Below are positions 46,688 through 57,833 of a stretch of 64,000 nt of DNA, in pieces (positions within the stretch are counted from its first letter, which is position 1; every line of letters starts with the position of its first letter). The notes below the pieces were generated by a model, which was given only the letters and a program-made list of their open reading frames with translations, was not told the origin of the DNA and did no database searches. This DNA comes from Coptis chinensis (taxonomy: Eukaryota; Streptophyta; Magnoliopsida; Ranunculales; Ranunculaceae): assembly GCA_015680905.1 (NCBI GenBank), contig CM027379.1:28104501-28168500 (forward strand). The letters run 5' to 3'. The position numbers were made by a program, and so were the translations under genes.

Positions 46688-46963
46688 AATGGCTGCTGAA
46701 CTCACTCCCGACCTCCTAACTTTAACCAAAAGATGAGAAATGGTGTGCCTATTCTCAAGTGGTGGACATTGTCAAGATCTGCTTGACCAAGAAGGTGATG
46801 TATCAAATCGAGACTCTACACCAATTCTATTGCTTCGACGTATGGAGTCAAAAATGGTTCGGGAGAGTTCTCACTGCTAGGGATGGTGAGGCAGAATTAT
46901 GCACAATTATTGTAACATCTGAAAAATGTAAAGAGACTCATATTGTGAACAAATTGTTTTGAA
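46688..46963 (+). pseudogene. Unrecognised short gene, frameshifted
   Basis: ATG at 46688 opens MAAELTPDLLTLTKR and stops at 46735. In the next frame DEKWCAYSQVVDIVKICLTK and then MYQIETLHQFYCFDVWSQKW, GRVLTARDGEAELCTIIVTS continue to a TGA at 46960, so one frameshift near 46722-46735 would explain both. I do not recognise the product. It lies 70 bases after the duplicated TATA-like elements, supporting a once-expressed gene. Length would be about 90 residues. Confidence 0.4.
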
Positions 46964-47102
46964 GGCTAAGCCACTCCATTGCTTTTGTAAAGTGATTGAG
47001 GCTAAGTCTTAAGCTAAGCCTGGGGTCAAGTCTGTGCGTGTGATCGTGGTTGTTGTTTGGAAATAGAGTCCGGGTCAAGAGACAATCACTACTACTATAA
47101 AT

Positions 47103-47523
47103 CATAGTACAAAATATCAGGATATGGGTATTTATCGATATTCAATTTTTGGATATGTATCGTGGATATATCCCCCTCTTTAGGGTTATTTGGTATTGTT
47201 TCACATGCAAATATCGTGGATATATCCAAAATATTGACAAATATTGTGGATATTGTGGATATTTTTTGATATATTATGATACATTATTTATATTTATTTG
47301 AAATATAATGGTAAATATTAAATAAAATTATTATATATACAAAATATCTCCAAATATCGCAAAATATCCCCAAATATCGTAAATATTACAAATATCGTTA
47401 AAATATCACTGATATTTACAGTCGTATATATCTCTGAGCATATCGTGATATTTATATATCTTTTTCTGAAATATGGATATATATCCCCAAATATCGGGAT
47501 ATATCGGGATATTTTGTACTATG
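47103..47523. mobile_element. hAT-like element, TSD CTATAAAT
   Basis: 421 bp with a perfect 16-bp inverted terminus CATAGTACAAAATATC at both ends and perfect 8-bp flanks CTATAAAT (47095-47102 and 47524-47531). The interior is built from short repeats of AAATATCG, GATATATCC and GGATAT. An 8-bp duplication suggests hAT, although the ends do not resemble the TAGGG type seen elsewhere in the window. Confidence 0.88.
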
Positions 47524-47603
47524 CTATAAATAACCTGGCACATTAAAAGTAATCAGCCTTTTTAGACCCGTGTGCTGCTCTTACTAAATGTTGAGAAAAA
47601 AAA

Positions 47604-48421
47604 AAGGGTTCTATTACTGCCGGACCCCAATTTGTGTTGGGTGGACTCCCACAAAAAAAACAATTATTACAAGTATGCTATTGGTTTCAAAAAATCTAAA
47701 AAAAAAATAATTATTACAAGTATGTCATTGGTCTCCAAAAAATTGAATTCGAAATCCCAAACGACTTGGCCACACCGTTTGGGACTTAGTCCAAACGACC
47801 CGGCCACACCGGTCAAGAGCCTAAAAAACAGAACTTTGAATTTTTTTTCAAAGTTCAAATTTCAAACGACATGGCCACATCGTTTTGAACTAAGTCCAAA
47901 CGATGTGATCATATCGTTGAAGACTTAGTCCAAACGGTGTGGCCATATCATTGGGGATTTTTCTAAGTCCAAACGATGTGGCCATTTTTTTTATAAGTCC
48001 AAATCCCAAACGACTTGGGCACATCGTTTTGGACTCAGTCCAGACGGTGTGGCCATGTCGTTTGGGATTTGAACTTTGAACAAAAATTCAAAATTCTGTT
48101 TTTTGGGCTCTTGACCGGTGTGGCTGGGTCGTTTGGACTAAGTCCCAAACGGTGTGGCCAAGTCGTTTGGGACTTAGTCCAAACGACCTGGCCGGGTCGT
48201 TTGAACAAAATCCCAAACGGTGTGGCTAAGTCGTTTGGGACTTAGTCCAAACAACCTAGCCGGGTCATTTAAGTTTGGGATTTCGAATTCAATTTTTTGG
48301 GAATCAATGGCATACTTGTAATAATTGTTTTTTTTTGGATTTTTTGAAACCAATGACACACTTGTAATAATCGTTTTTTTTTGGAGTCCGCCCAACACAA
48401 ATTGGGGTCCGGCAGTAACAA
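47604..48421. mobile_element. Fold-back element made of 35-bp satellite-like repeats
   Basis: Nearly the whole 818 bp is a hairpin. Left arm 47604-47907 and right arm about 48017-48421 share, inverted, TTACTGCCGGACCCCAATTT, GTGTTGGG(T/C)GGACTCC, ATTATTACAAGT, AAATTGAATTCGAAATCCC and ACCGGTCAAGAGCC. The arms contain about 12 degenerate units of the form AAACGAC(T)TGGCCACACCGT then TTGGGACTTAGTCC. The right arm has about three more units than the left. A-runs border both ends, so a target duplication is uninformative. No coding capacity. Confidence 0.9.
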
Positions 48422-50277
48422 ATACCAAAAAAAATCCATTGGCGAACAAAAGGGACAACATTGTAATTTATTTTTTGCTTTCCATTTCTAGCCTGTGCTT
48501 TAGTAAAATTTAAGTGCATATACAGAGGGTTTTTATGTATTTCTAAAGTTATCATCAAATGTACGCCTCTTTTTATGCTTGGCTCCACTCCACGGGGTTT
48601 AACGATCCGAAGAAAGCAAAGGCAAATTAGACATGAGTTTGAGTCCCACTGCTTTTCCTATTTAGTCTATTTGTTTGTTCCGATAAATTGTCTGCTTTAA
48701 TTTTCTAAAAGCCTTCTCGTGGGACCCCGTTTAAATGCATAACTCTGTGGCTATAACTTCTCTTGTGGAAAGAATGTTTAATCTAACCTCCCCAAATTTG
48801 AAACACCTCATTCAGCATACTATTTTCATCCCCACCATTACTAAACAACAAACCTGCTTTACATTTAAAGTTTTTCTAATATCCCCACCATTATTTTCTT
48901 TCCTCTTTAAATACTTGCCTCTACCTCACTTCAGCACAGCATTCGTAATAAGTGTTTGATAAGAAAATCGTTAAACTGCTTTATGCAGAACAAAAAAAAA
49001 AAAAAAACTTTGATGCTATACAATGTTTATTTGTAATCGTCAAACACTCCAGGTATCTACTATTTTTTTTTTCCCTAGCTCTTTTGTTATTTAAATTGTA
49101 ATGAATTCATTTTTGCAGTTTTGGTTCGCTTTTTATCACCATTTCAATACAGTTTGACGTCGATTTGAACTACCCAAATTTAATTCATCAACTTTGAAAA
49201 CCATTTAGATAGGTAAATTGAAACAGAAAATTACTTGACTCAATCCCTGGCATTTGTTGTTTTAACATTTTTTTTACTGTTTTTTAAACTAACTACTGAC
49301 CTCTGTGGTCTTCAGGTAATTTTCGGTTCGTTTGCCCAAATTTACTGAACAGAATTTTGGTACCTAGCAATACAAAGGTGGTACAAAAAACGTTATAGTA
49401 TATTGTGGCAAAAAAAATTGTATATGATCATAGTGCATTAATCAGGTACAATAAAATGTTTATTATGTTACAATGAACTATGTAACGTGTTATATGACCA
49501 TAGTTTTTTTTGTTCCTAAAAAAAAAATAGAGTGTGGGCGTTGATAAATTGTATTTTGTGGCTTCAAATTGATGAACTATCATATCAAACTTAGCTGCTT
49601 TGCATATTGGGTTTTGTTTGAAGATTGATTTTTTTTTTTTTGACTTGCCATTAACAATATTTCAGTCAATAGCTTAAAAGGATTTTTCAATAATAGTTTT
49701 GGCAACAATATTGTTTAGGCATTTTGCTTTATTGACTATGTAGCACCTTAAAATTGGCATGTTATTAAATTGTATCACTACATCACATACAGATTGCACA
49801 CAAAAAAATGATGAATAGCTAAAGCTAACATGTTCACCTTAACCACTCTACATACTGGTTACAGTCTGACTTTATTCTTTTTAATCAAATGCATTATGAG
49901 ACATTAATTATTTATATACTTATTTATTAGTTGGATATGCTATATTATTTTCATATGACTATTTTATGTTAACAACTGGGAAATTTGCTTTAAGATGGTA
50001 ATGTGAATGAAATTTTTGTTGCCCTTTACCAGAGGGATTTTTATTGCCAGCGTTAGTGTCATACACTGTCCTGTGGATAATCAGAGCGAGATTGTTTTCA
50101 ACGAGAAACAACTGAACTCATATGTTTGGGTCACCAAATCTTTGAAGTTTGTTTTCAACGCAATTTCAGGTACACAAGTATTTCTAATCGTATTCCACTT
50201 TTAAACATTAGCAAAATAGATACACGGTGAAATTTGAATCATTCTACTTTGTATTGCCGTTTGTTTAGCATTAGCAT
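48422..50277. other. Upstream region of the Helitron gene
   Basis: No supported gene. A promoter-like stretch is near 48895-48950 (CTTTAAATACTTGCCTCTACC then CTTCAGCACAGC), and splice-like GTACAC follows TTTCAG at 50167-50172. It may be 5' leader and introns of the Rep-helicase gene and may contain the Helitron 5' end (TC...), which was not identified. Confidence 0.4.
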
Positions 50278-51069
50278 ATGGATTTGAATGGAAGTAATTC
50301 GAATTTAGATCTCCAAAGTTATGATAGTGCTCAACGACAACAACAACGAAATCGGCGGATTAGGGAACGAGAGAGGCGAGTTAATATGGATTCAACACAA
50401 GTAGCCGAGAGAAGAAATCGTTTACGAAGAAATTATTACCAACGAATGCGACGACAAAGAAATGAAGCAATAACTGCTCAAAGAGACCGCATGCGTATAG
50501 CGTGGGCAGCTCCTCGCTTGATTCCCACTGAGGAATCATTGCACTCCAACAATTTAATGCCTCAGATGGTTACTCAGGTACAACACCAAACAGGAAATAT
50601 GGCAAACCAGTTGGTTTGTGATGGTCGACCTACGCAACGAAGTCGTTTAACTCATATAAGGCGTTACGCTCGCAACTTGGTAAACGAAGTTTCAAAATTT
50701 ATTGAAGCAGCACCAAATAGATCAGGTAGTGCAAGCAGTAATTATAATGTATCATTACGCTCCAACAGGTGCATTACTCAGAGGGTAACTCGCCTGCGAC
50801 CTCAACCTAGAAATATTTCCGATCAATTACTCTGTGTGGATCGTACTACACAGCGAAGAAGGTTGACTCATATGCGACAATATGCTCAGAACTTGGGAAG
50901 CGATGGTTCCAGCGTTATCAATGCAACGTCAACTGCAGCCGCAAGTGCAAGCAATGACGGTAATGCTAAACCCCCTTCTACCAACTACTCCGCTGCAATT
51001 TCAATTCCATTATATCTTGATAAAATATTTATTCCATTTATACCGTGGTACTTACAAAATAAAATGTAA
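50278..51069 (+). CDS. Helitron N-terminal basic region (first exon)
   Basis: Open frame of 263 codons, very rich in arginine and glutamine at the start (RQQQRNRRIRERERRVNMD, then VAERRNRLRRNYYQRMRRQR). The motif RLTHIRRYARNL recurs as RLTHMRQYAQNL, a repeat seen in the N-terminal part of plant Helitron proteins. It probably helps bind nucleic acid; that is inference from composition. The exon start at ATG 50278 fits a position just after a short intron. It leads into further short exons (about 51087-51190, 51284-51410 and 51517) of the Rep-helicase gene. The last residues after SAAISIPLYL are probably intron read-through. Confidence 0.65.
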   Translation: MDLNGSNSNLDLQSYDSAQRQQQRNRRIRERERRVNMDSTQVAERRNRLRRNYYQRMRRQRNEAITAQRDRMRIAWAAPRLIPTEESLHSNNLMPQMVTQVQHQTGNMANQLVCDGRPTQRSRLTHIRRYARNLVNEVSKFIEAAPNRSGSASSNYNVSLRSNRCITQRVTRLRPQPRNISDQLLCVDRTTQRRRLTHMRQYAQNLGSDGSSVINATSTAAASASNDGNAKPPSTNYSAAISIPLYLDKIFIPFIPWYLQNKM

Positions 51070-51516
51070 CTTTGTTAAGTTCTAGGAATCCATGCTGATG
51101 AAATTCCTGACGAATATGATATCAATACCATCAATCCAGATCGGAATGGCATTAATAACATTAGTGACAGTGACGGCGAGCCTTTCGTAGGTTATACATC
51201 TAAACTTATGGTTGCGTTGATAATTACTCAATATTTTTTCCTTCACATATCGCGTATAACTTTATTTTTATTTGTATAAACAGATGTTGACCACGAATAT
51301 GGAGACATGGTTACAACTAATTCATTAAGAAATGCTTATGCTGTAATAGATGTTGATCGAATTGGAGGCGACAATGCATGTTTAAGAGAACCTTCTGTCG
51401 CTGTGCAAGGTTGGCTTCACTACTTAAATTAAGAATATCTATATAAGCCATTTACTTGCATTAAGTTATTTGGTTTATGTAATGCGTATATTAACTATCG
51501 AAAGTATGTTGCCTCA

Positions 51517-52412
51517 GGTAGCGTTAAGAATAGTCGACAAACATGCTTTGTGACTAGAAGAAGGCGTAATCATAACTGCGCTCGAGGCTATGATGACTCT
51601 TCTACTGTAGCAACACATCATTTGCCACCACCTCGGAATTGTTCTAAATGTCGAGCAAAATTATTCAATCTTGAACCACCCAGTTTATGTTGCTCGAATG
51701 GGACAATTAATTTACCTCCTATGGTAGCGCCAACTGATTTGATTAATTTATATGCATCTCAATCAACAATCGGCGTTGAATTTAGGAAAAACATACGTGT
51801 GTACAACCATGTTTTTTCCTTCACTTCTATGGGCGTTGACATTGATAATGCGCTCGCTGATGGTAGGGAAGGAATTTACACATATAAAGCTCGGGGTGCT
51901 ATTTATCACCGTATTGGTGGCCTATTACCAAGTCCGGGACACGCACCAGATTTCTACAAATGTATATATATGACATGATCACTTAACTTGATTATCGGAT
52001 GGCTGAAAATGGAGTACTAGACCGACGGGTATTGGCTATCATCCATAACGTTTTAAAAAGAGAATCCATACGTCCAAATTTTCCGGACAGTGTCGCAACG
52101 ATTAGCATCACCAAATGTTCGGCTGGTTATTAAAGATAGCCCAACCGGAAATCATCAATATAGTATTCCTACGTCTTCTCAAGTAGCTGCGATTTTAGTT
52201 GGTAGTGAAGATCCAAGTAACCTTAATGAATGCGACATCATAGCCCAAAGGATTTATGGTGAATTTGAAAATGTGCCAGACACTGCAAGCTATTATGATC
52301 CACTTCAGTACCCTCTTCTACTCCCTCATGGCAATCCAGGATGGAATTTACATATGTTTCGTTCCAATAGGGCCCGACTTACATGTCAACAATTTTATTG
52401 TTACTTGCTACA
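51517..52412 (+). pseudogene. Helitron Rep-helicase gene, N-terminal exon
   Basis: After an acceptor TTGCCTCAG the frame gives NCSKCRAKLF...LCCSNGTINL, a CxxC-type zinc-binding pair, then PTDLINLYASQSTIGVEFRK, NIRVYNHVFSFTSMGVDIDN and YHRIGGLLPSPGHAP, all standard plant Helitron N-terminal blocks. A frameshift at about 51965 ends the frame at 51978. The second frame (about 52090-52412) gives TSSQVAAILVGSED, CDIIAQRIYGEF and YDPLQYPLLLPHGNPGW, and stops being coding at a GTAAGC donor near 52413. A probable intron runs to TTAG at 52504. Confidence 0.88.
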
Positions 52413-52504
52413 AGTAAGCCTCTTACTAACATTTTATAATATTATGTTATATATACATATTTTTTGACCTAATTAGATGCCACTAATTTCTAATTCCCTT
52501 ATTA

Positions 52505-54101
52505 GATTCGCCCAGATGATCTTTCTCTTTTGCTCCGTAGTGGTCGTCTTCTACAACAATACATAGTCGGTAACTATGTTAAAATATCAACTTTAAGATT
52601 GAGGTGGATACGTGATCACCAGCAAGAAATAAGGGCTGAACTTTATCAAGGATTGCAAGACTCTTTAAGTTCGGGGGAACTTCATTCAGGTACACTTTGA
52701 ATTTAAAAACTTATTAAAATTTAGTCAAATGGAAAACCTTAAATTCATTTTTTATTTTAAATTGAAGGCAATGTCGGTCACAAAACAATTTTGTCTGCCA
52801 CTTTTGTGGGCTGTCCCCGTGACATGCATCGTCGATATCATGATACTATGGCATTGGTTCAAAAGTACAGGAGACCAGATTTGTTTATCACAATGACATG
52901 CAATCCATCGTGGTCAGAGATCGAAGCTGAGTTGTTAGAAGGTCAGGTTCCAAATGATAGACCAGATTTGATAGTCAGGATTTTCCGTGCCAAACTGGAA
53001 GAGTTGAAAAATGATCTGTTCGTTAAAGGAATCCTTGGAAAAGTGGTAGCACATGTTCATGTAGTCGAATTCCAAAAAAGAAGGTTGCCGCATGCACACA
53101 TCCTTCTAATCCTTGATGAGGCTGACAAGTTAACTACTACAGATGCTTACGATAAGATTGTTAGAGCAGAAATTCCAGATCCGCCTATTGAGGCAAAACT
53201 ATATGAGATTATTGTTAAACACATGATGCATGGTCCGTGCAGTAATGTTAATCCTAATTGTGTCTACATGAGAGATCGAAAGTGTTCAAAAAATTTCCCA
53301 AAACAATTCATTCCAGCAACTAATCAAGGCAGTGATTCTTATTCTACATATATGAGGCGGGACAACAACGCTTTTGCTATTGTTAAGAATCATGGTCGGC
53401 ATTATCGTGTAGATAATCGTTGGGTTGTTCCTTATAATTCATGGTTATTGAAAAAGTACAACTGCCATATCAATGTCGAAATATGCTCGAGTATTAAAAG
53501 CGTCAAGTATTTGTACAAGTATATTTACAAGGGGTCAGACCGAGTAGCGATGGAAGTTATGCCGACAAATAGAGATAAACAAGATGAAATAAAGCAGTTT
53601 GTAGATGGCCGTTGGATTTGCCCGCAAGAAGCCCTTTGGAGAATCTTTGAATTTACACTAAGTCAAATATACCCGTCAGTATATTCTTTGCAAGTCCACA
53701 TGGAAAATATGCATGAAATAATCTATCAAGGTAACCAGCTGATTGAGGATGTTTTGGCTGATGATAGGAACTCTTGCACGATGTTAACCGATTTTTTCCG
53801 TCTGAATAGCGTGGACGTTGCTGCTAGACAATATCTTTATCATGAAATTCCTGAGCATTATGTGTGGGATAAGTCAACTAAGCATTGGCAACCAAGAGCT
53901 GGCCAAAATCGTGTCATTGGAAGGCTATTTGCAGTTTCTCCTATGGAAGGTGAAAGATTTTACTTGAGGATGCTGCTGAACCATGTCAAAGGCCCAACAT
54001 CATATAAACATTTGCGCACTGTTGGATCTAATTTATACCCTACATTCAAAGAAGCTGCTGAGGAATTGGGGCTGCTAGAAAGAGACAGTGATGTTCGTTA
54101 G
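52505..54101 (+). pseudogene. Helitron Rep (HUH nuclease) domain
   Basis: The Rep domain nicks and joins single-stranded DNA during rolling-circle transposition. Exon 52505-52690 (IRPDDLSLLLRSGRLLQQYI, RWIRDHQQEIRAELYQGLQD) and, after an intron ending near 52769, the 436-codon frame 52791-54101. Numbering from 52791: FVGCPRDMHRRY, DLFITMTCNPSW (residues 31-41), the HUH motif RLPHAHILL with H101-A-H103, a cysteine-rich part (HGPCSNVNPNC), and the two-tyrosine motif KYLYKYIYKG with Y240 and Y244. Catalytic residues are present. The frame stops at 54101 (SDVR-stop); the next block of the family is missing, consistent with an internal deletion before TTYVTNRLL near 54115. Confidence 0.93.
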
Positions 54102-54109
54102 GGAGTTTT

Positions 54110-55701
54110 AACACAACCTATGTGACAAATCGTTTGCTAAGCGAGCTTAAGTTGTTATTGGAACAATATGGATAGTCAATTTCAGATTATGATTTGCCCC
54201 AGATGCGTTCTGATCAGGTTGACCAAGATGATATATCAAGTTTGGTCACAGAGGAACTTTCTATTCCCGTTACTTCAGAAGATCTTTCTTCTATAAGTCA
54301 GCTTAACCTAGAACAAAAGATTGCTTTTGACCAGATTCTTAGTTCTGTTCAGCAGAAGAATGGTGGTCTATACTTTGTTGATGGCCCTGGCAGAACAGGT
54401 AAAACATACTTATATAAGTCAATTTTAGCAAGACTCCGTAGCAACGGATAGATTGCTATTGCAACAGCTACCTCGGGAATTGCTGCTATCATGATGCCTG
54501 GAGGTCGTACAACCCACTCTAGGTTCAAAATCCCAATTCCAATTACATCCACTTCCACTTGCAAAATAAGCAAAGCTGGCAATTTAGGCAGTTTGTTACG
54601 GCAGGCAAGCATACTGATATGGGATGAGGCTACGATGGCACATCGTTATGCGTTTGAAGCGTTAGAGAAAACTTAAAGAGATATTACAGACAGTGATTTA
54701 CCATTTGGAGGGAAAGTTTTTGTAATGGGTGGAGATTTTCGTCAAGTGTTGCCAGTTGTTCCTCGTGGTACAAGGGAACAGACTATTGATGCATGCATAA
54801 CAAGTTCTCCACTTTGGGAGCAAGTTCGTGTGTTACGTCTACAGGAAAATATGCGTGCTAAAAATGACCGAGCCTTTGCAGAGTTACTCATGGCCATCGG
54901 CAATGGGATTCAACCAATTATTTGTGATGCTGACATCATTGAACTGCCCAAAGATATTGTCATTCCGTGGGAGAATAAGCATTCACGTCTTAAGCTTATA
55001 AATGAAATCTTTCCAGGATTAGATAGAAATGCTGGTAACAAAGACTACATGATCAGTAGGGTGATAGTAACTCCTAAGAATGATACTGTCGAACTGTTGA
55101 ATGATGAAATAATTGACCTATTTCCCGGTGAAGAAGTCACATATTACTCTTTTGATTCAGTTCAGAATGACTCTCGTGGTCTATACCAGCAAGAATACTT
55201 GAATTCAATCTGTCCGAGTGGTATACCTCCTCACAAATTGAAGCTAAAGTTGGGGGCTCCCATTATACTGACGCGAAATTTGAATCCTAAAAATGGCCTA
55301 TGTAATGGAACAAGACTAATATGCAGAGGATTTGACACACATGTAATTGATGCAGAAATTGTCACTGGAAATTCCATTGGTGATCGAATTTTCTTGTCTC
55401 GCATTCCACTGTGCCCCTCTCAGGATGCAAAGTTGCCATTTGAAATGACTAGGAAACAATTTCCTATTAAGCTAAGTTTTGCTCTGACAATAAACAAATC
55501 ACAGGGTCAAACCATTCCAAATGTTGGGGTCTATTTGTCCGATCATGTTTTCTCGCACGGTCAGCTCTATGTTGCTTTATCAAGAGGAGTATCACAGGCG
55601 ACAACGAAAAGTTTTAGTTAAAAAGGGACAATCAAGGGTCTTCCTGGAACTTACACTCGAAATGTCGTCTACAACGACATCCTAGCTTCTTGCAGTGTTT
55701 A
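54110..55701 (+). pseudogene. Helitron PIF1-like helicase domain
   Basis: The helicase unwinds the strand displaced by Rep. Visible: Walker A GPGRTGKTYLYKSIL (54383-54427; the third glycine of the usual GPGGTGKT is arginine), SGIAAIMMPGGRTTHSRFKI, Walker B-like ILIWDEATMAHR, GGDFRQVLPVVPRG, LRLQENMRA, then TPKNDTVELLNDEI, LKLGAPIILTRNLN, LCNGTRLICRG, ALTINKSQGQTIPNVGVYLS and YVALSRGVS. Damage: TAG at 54449-54451 after LRSNG, TAA at 54674-54676 after EALEKT, another stop near 54172, and a one-base insertion near 55606 that ends the frame at 55621 before VVYNDILAS. The Walker A change and stops make it inactive. Confidence 0.93.
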
Positions 55702-56084
55702 GTAACAAGTCGTTTTACTATTGTCAACTTAAATATTACTTTTTATACACATATATTAATTTCTGTATATTGTTTAATTTATATAGAGACCAAGTCTCAT
55801 TATTATACAATATAAACCCAAAGAAGAACCATCCTTTACCAAACATCACTTTATTTTGCTTGTGTACGTAGAGCAATCAAAAATCCAACAACCAAGTTTA
55901 ACGATTTTACTCATTTTTCTGTATAGATTAAACATTTTTTCCCTGCTCTAGATATGATTTGAAACTTTTATATTTACCACAATGCTTTTATCCTTGTAGT
56001 ATATTTTGAAAGTGATTCCGAAAAAATTAAGTTACTTTTCAGAACTTATCAACAATTGGAAATGGCCTAGAAGGATACTTTGTA
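55702..56084. other. Post-Helitron spacer
   Basis: AT-rich, no gene. It contains no obvious CTRR end with a preceding hairpin, so the RepHel gene is not clearly terminated here as an element. Confidence 0.4.
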
Positions 56085-57833
56085 TGATTCATATGATGTT
56101 CTTCATGAGTGAGCAACTTAAACTAATTAACCAGCTACATTCTAAAAGGAGTTTGTAAAAACTTGCTTTCATAAGATATCTTGCTATTTTTTAACTTGGA
56201 CAATTTCTTAACTTTTCAAGTTTAACTATCGGAGAGACATCATTCATAAACAGCACAGTCCTTAATAAATTAAATTAAACTGATTGAGGGATCAGGTTGT
56301 CAAAATGATCACCCAAATTGAAGCCTACGCAAACAAATCAATGTCAGTATGTAAAATGTCAACAATTCTGATATATGCTCATCTTAGCCCAAACCAACTC
56401 CACCAGCCTATTATGCCACACAGTAATTGTGCGATAGTTAAATTTTTTTAAAAATATTAAACAGGTCGGTCACGTAGACACTGTGGAATTATATTTTTAC
56501 TGCGCACCTTACTATTACTTATGGGGTGCACATTTGGGTTTCTTTCATACGTGTACAAATTTTGACATCGCCAAATGAGCATTGACTAATAGTTTACACG
56601 AGTTAGAAAAATACATAGATTCGTTATACATTTAATTGATTTTTTTTATTCAAGGTTACTTTTTTATTAAGACATTTAAGCTCCGCTTGACATGTATACT
56701 AAATTAGACTTAAATTAAAAGAAAAAAATAATAATGTATATTGACTATATATTTGTTTTAAAAAGTACGGCTTTGGCGTGAAGTTAAAATACCGGTCGAA
56801 AGTATAGTATAGCTCTTACGTGGATGTTATTATTGTGAATGTGATTCAAATGTAGATTTATTTCATTACATGTTTACAGCTTAACATCACTAAATTAGAA
56901 TTTACTAATAGTTAAAACGCCCTGAAAAGATACAAAGCTCCGTTAGTTATTAAATTTTCTTTAGTACCACTTAAAATTATTAGCTCGATAATTCGTCTGA
57001 TCTTTATAGAATGACTAAATTAGACTTAAATTAAATAACTACAATAATGTACAATAGTTGAATTTTGACACTAGCAACAAAAAACTTACCATAAAAAGTC
57101 GCTACAACGTAAACAGACATGGTGTGCATGCGTAACACATTAAATAATGTTATTTTATATTAAATGAAATTATTGTCGACCATATATATCATACACAATT
57201 GATACAAACCAACCCCGCTAAATCATGCCAAAAGACAATGAAAAGATTGTAGGGGAGAAAAAAAAAAGTAGAATAAACCAAATTGGTTGGGTATAGTGAC
57301 AATGGGGTCACTCAACTTTTCCCTATGCAGTTTTAGTACAGATGAGACCTAAATTTACATCAGCCCATATATAGATGTCGACATCACATGAGAATAAAAT
57401 TATTATTAAAAAAACATCATCAGTTGATAGCTAACCACCCCACTCAGCTATTATTAGAGTAATTGACTAGCAGGATAACGAAAAAATTAAAAATAAAAAA
57501 TTAGTTGATTGCATCGTAAGAACAACACCAAGCTCTCGAGCCACATATTATTCTTCGACGGGTGAGAGTCAATTTTACATACATGAAGTAAATTTCTTAA
57601 TTTTCCACTCGACAACAAAAAAATTGTTAAAAAGTTGCTACATTGTAAGGCATCATCCCATCAATAACACATTACATAATGCTTGCCCTGTATCAAACAA
57701 AATTAGTGTCAATCAATTCTATCATGCACAAGTTACAGCAGCTCCCCACTCATTCATGGTAACAACCAACAATAATAGTATAGATGGGCAAAAACACTGA
57801 AAAAAAAACAAGTTGATTTTGTTTTGTTTGATC
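56085..57833. repeat. Large tandem repeat unit 1 (about 1.74 kb)
   Basis: Runs from CATATGATGTTCTTCATG at 56090 to just before the same words at 57834. Landmarks in order: AACTAATTAACC, TGAGGGATCAGGTTGTCAAA, CATCGCCAAATGAGCATTGA, CTCCGCTTGAC, GTACGGCTTTGGCGT, ACAACGTAAAC, AAACATCATCAGTTGATAGC and CATTCATGGTAACA. Non-coding. Confidence 0.92.

Noticed and set aside
47572-48588. Frames of about 60-118 codons on both strands
   Set aside because: They are translations of the fold-back repeat units; the same words appear on both strands.
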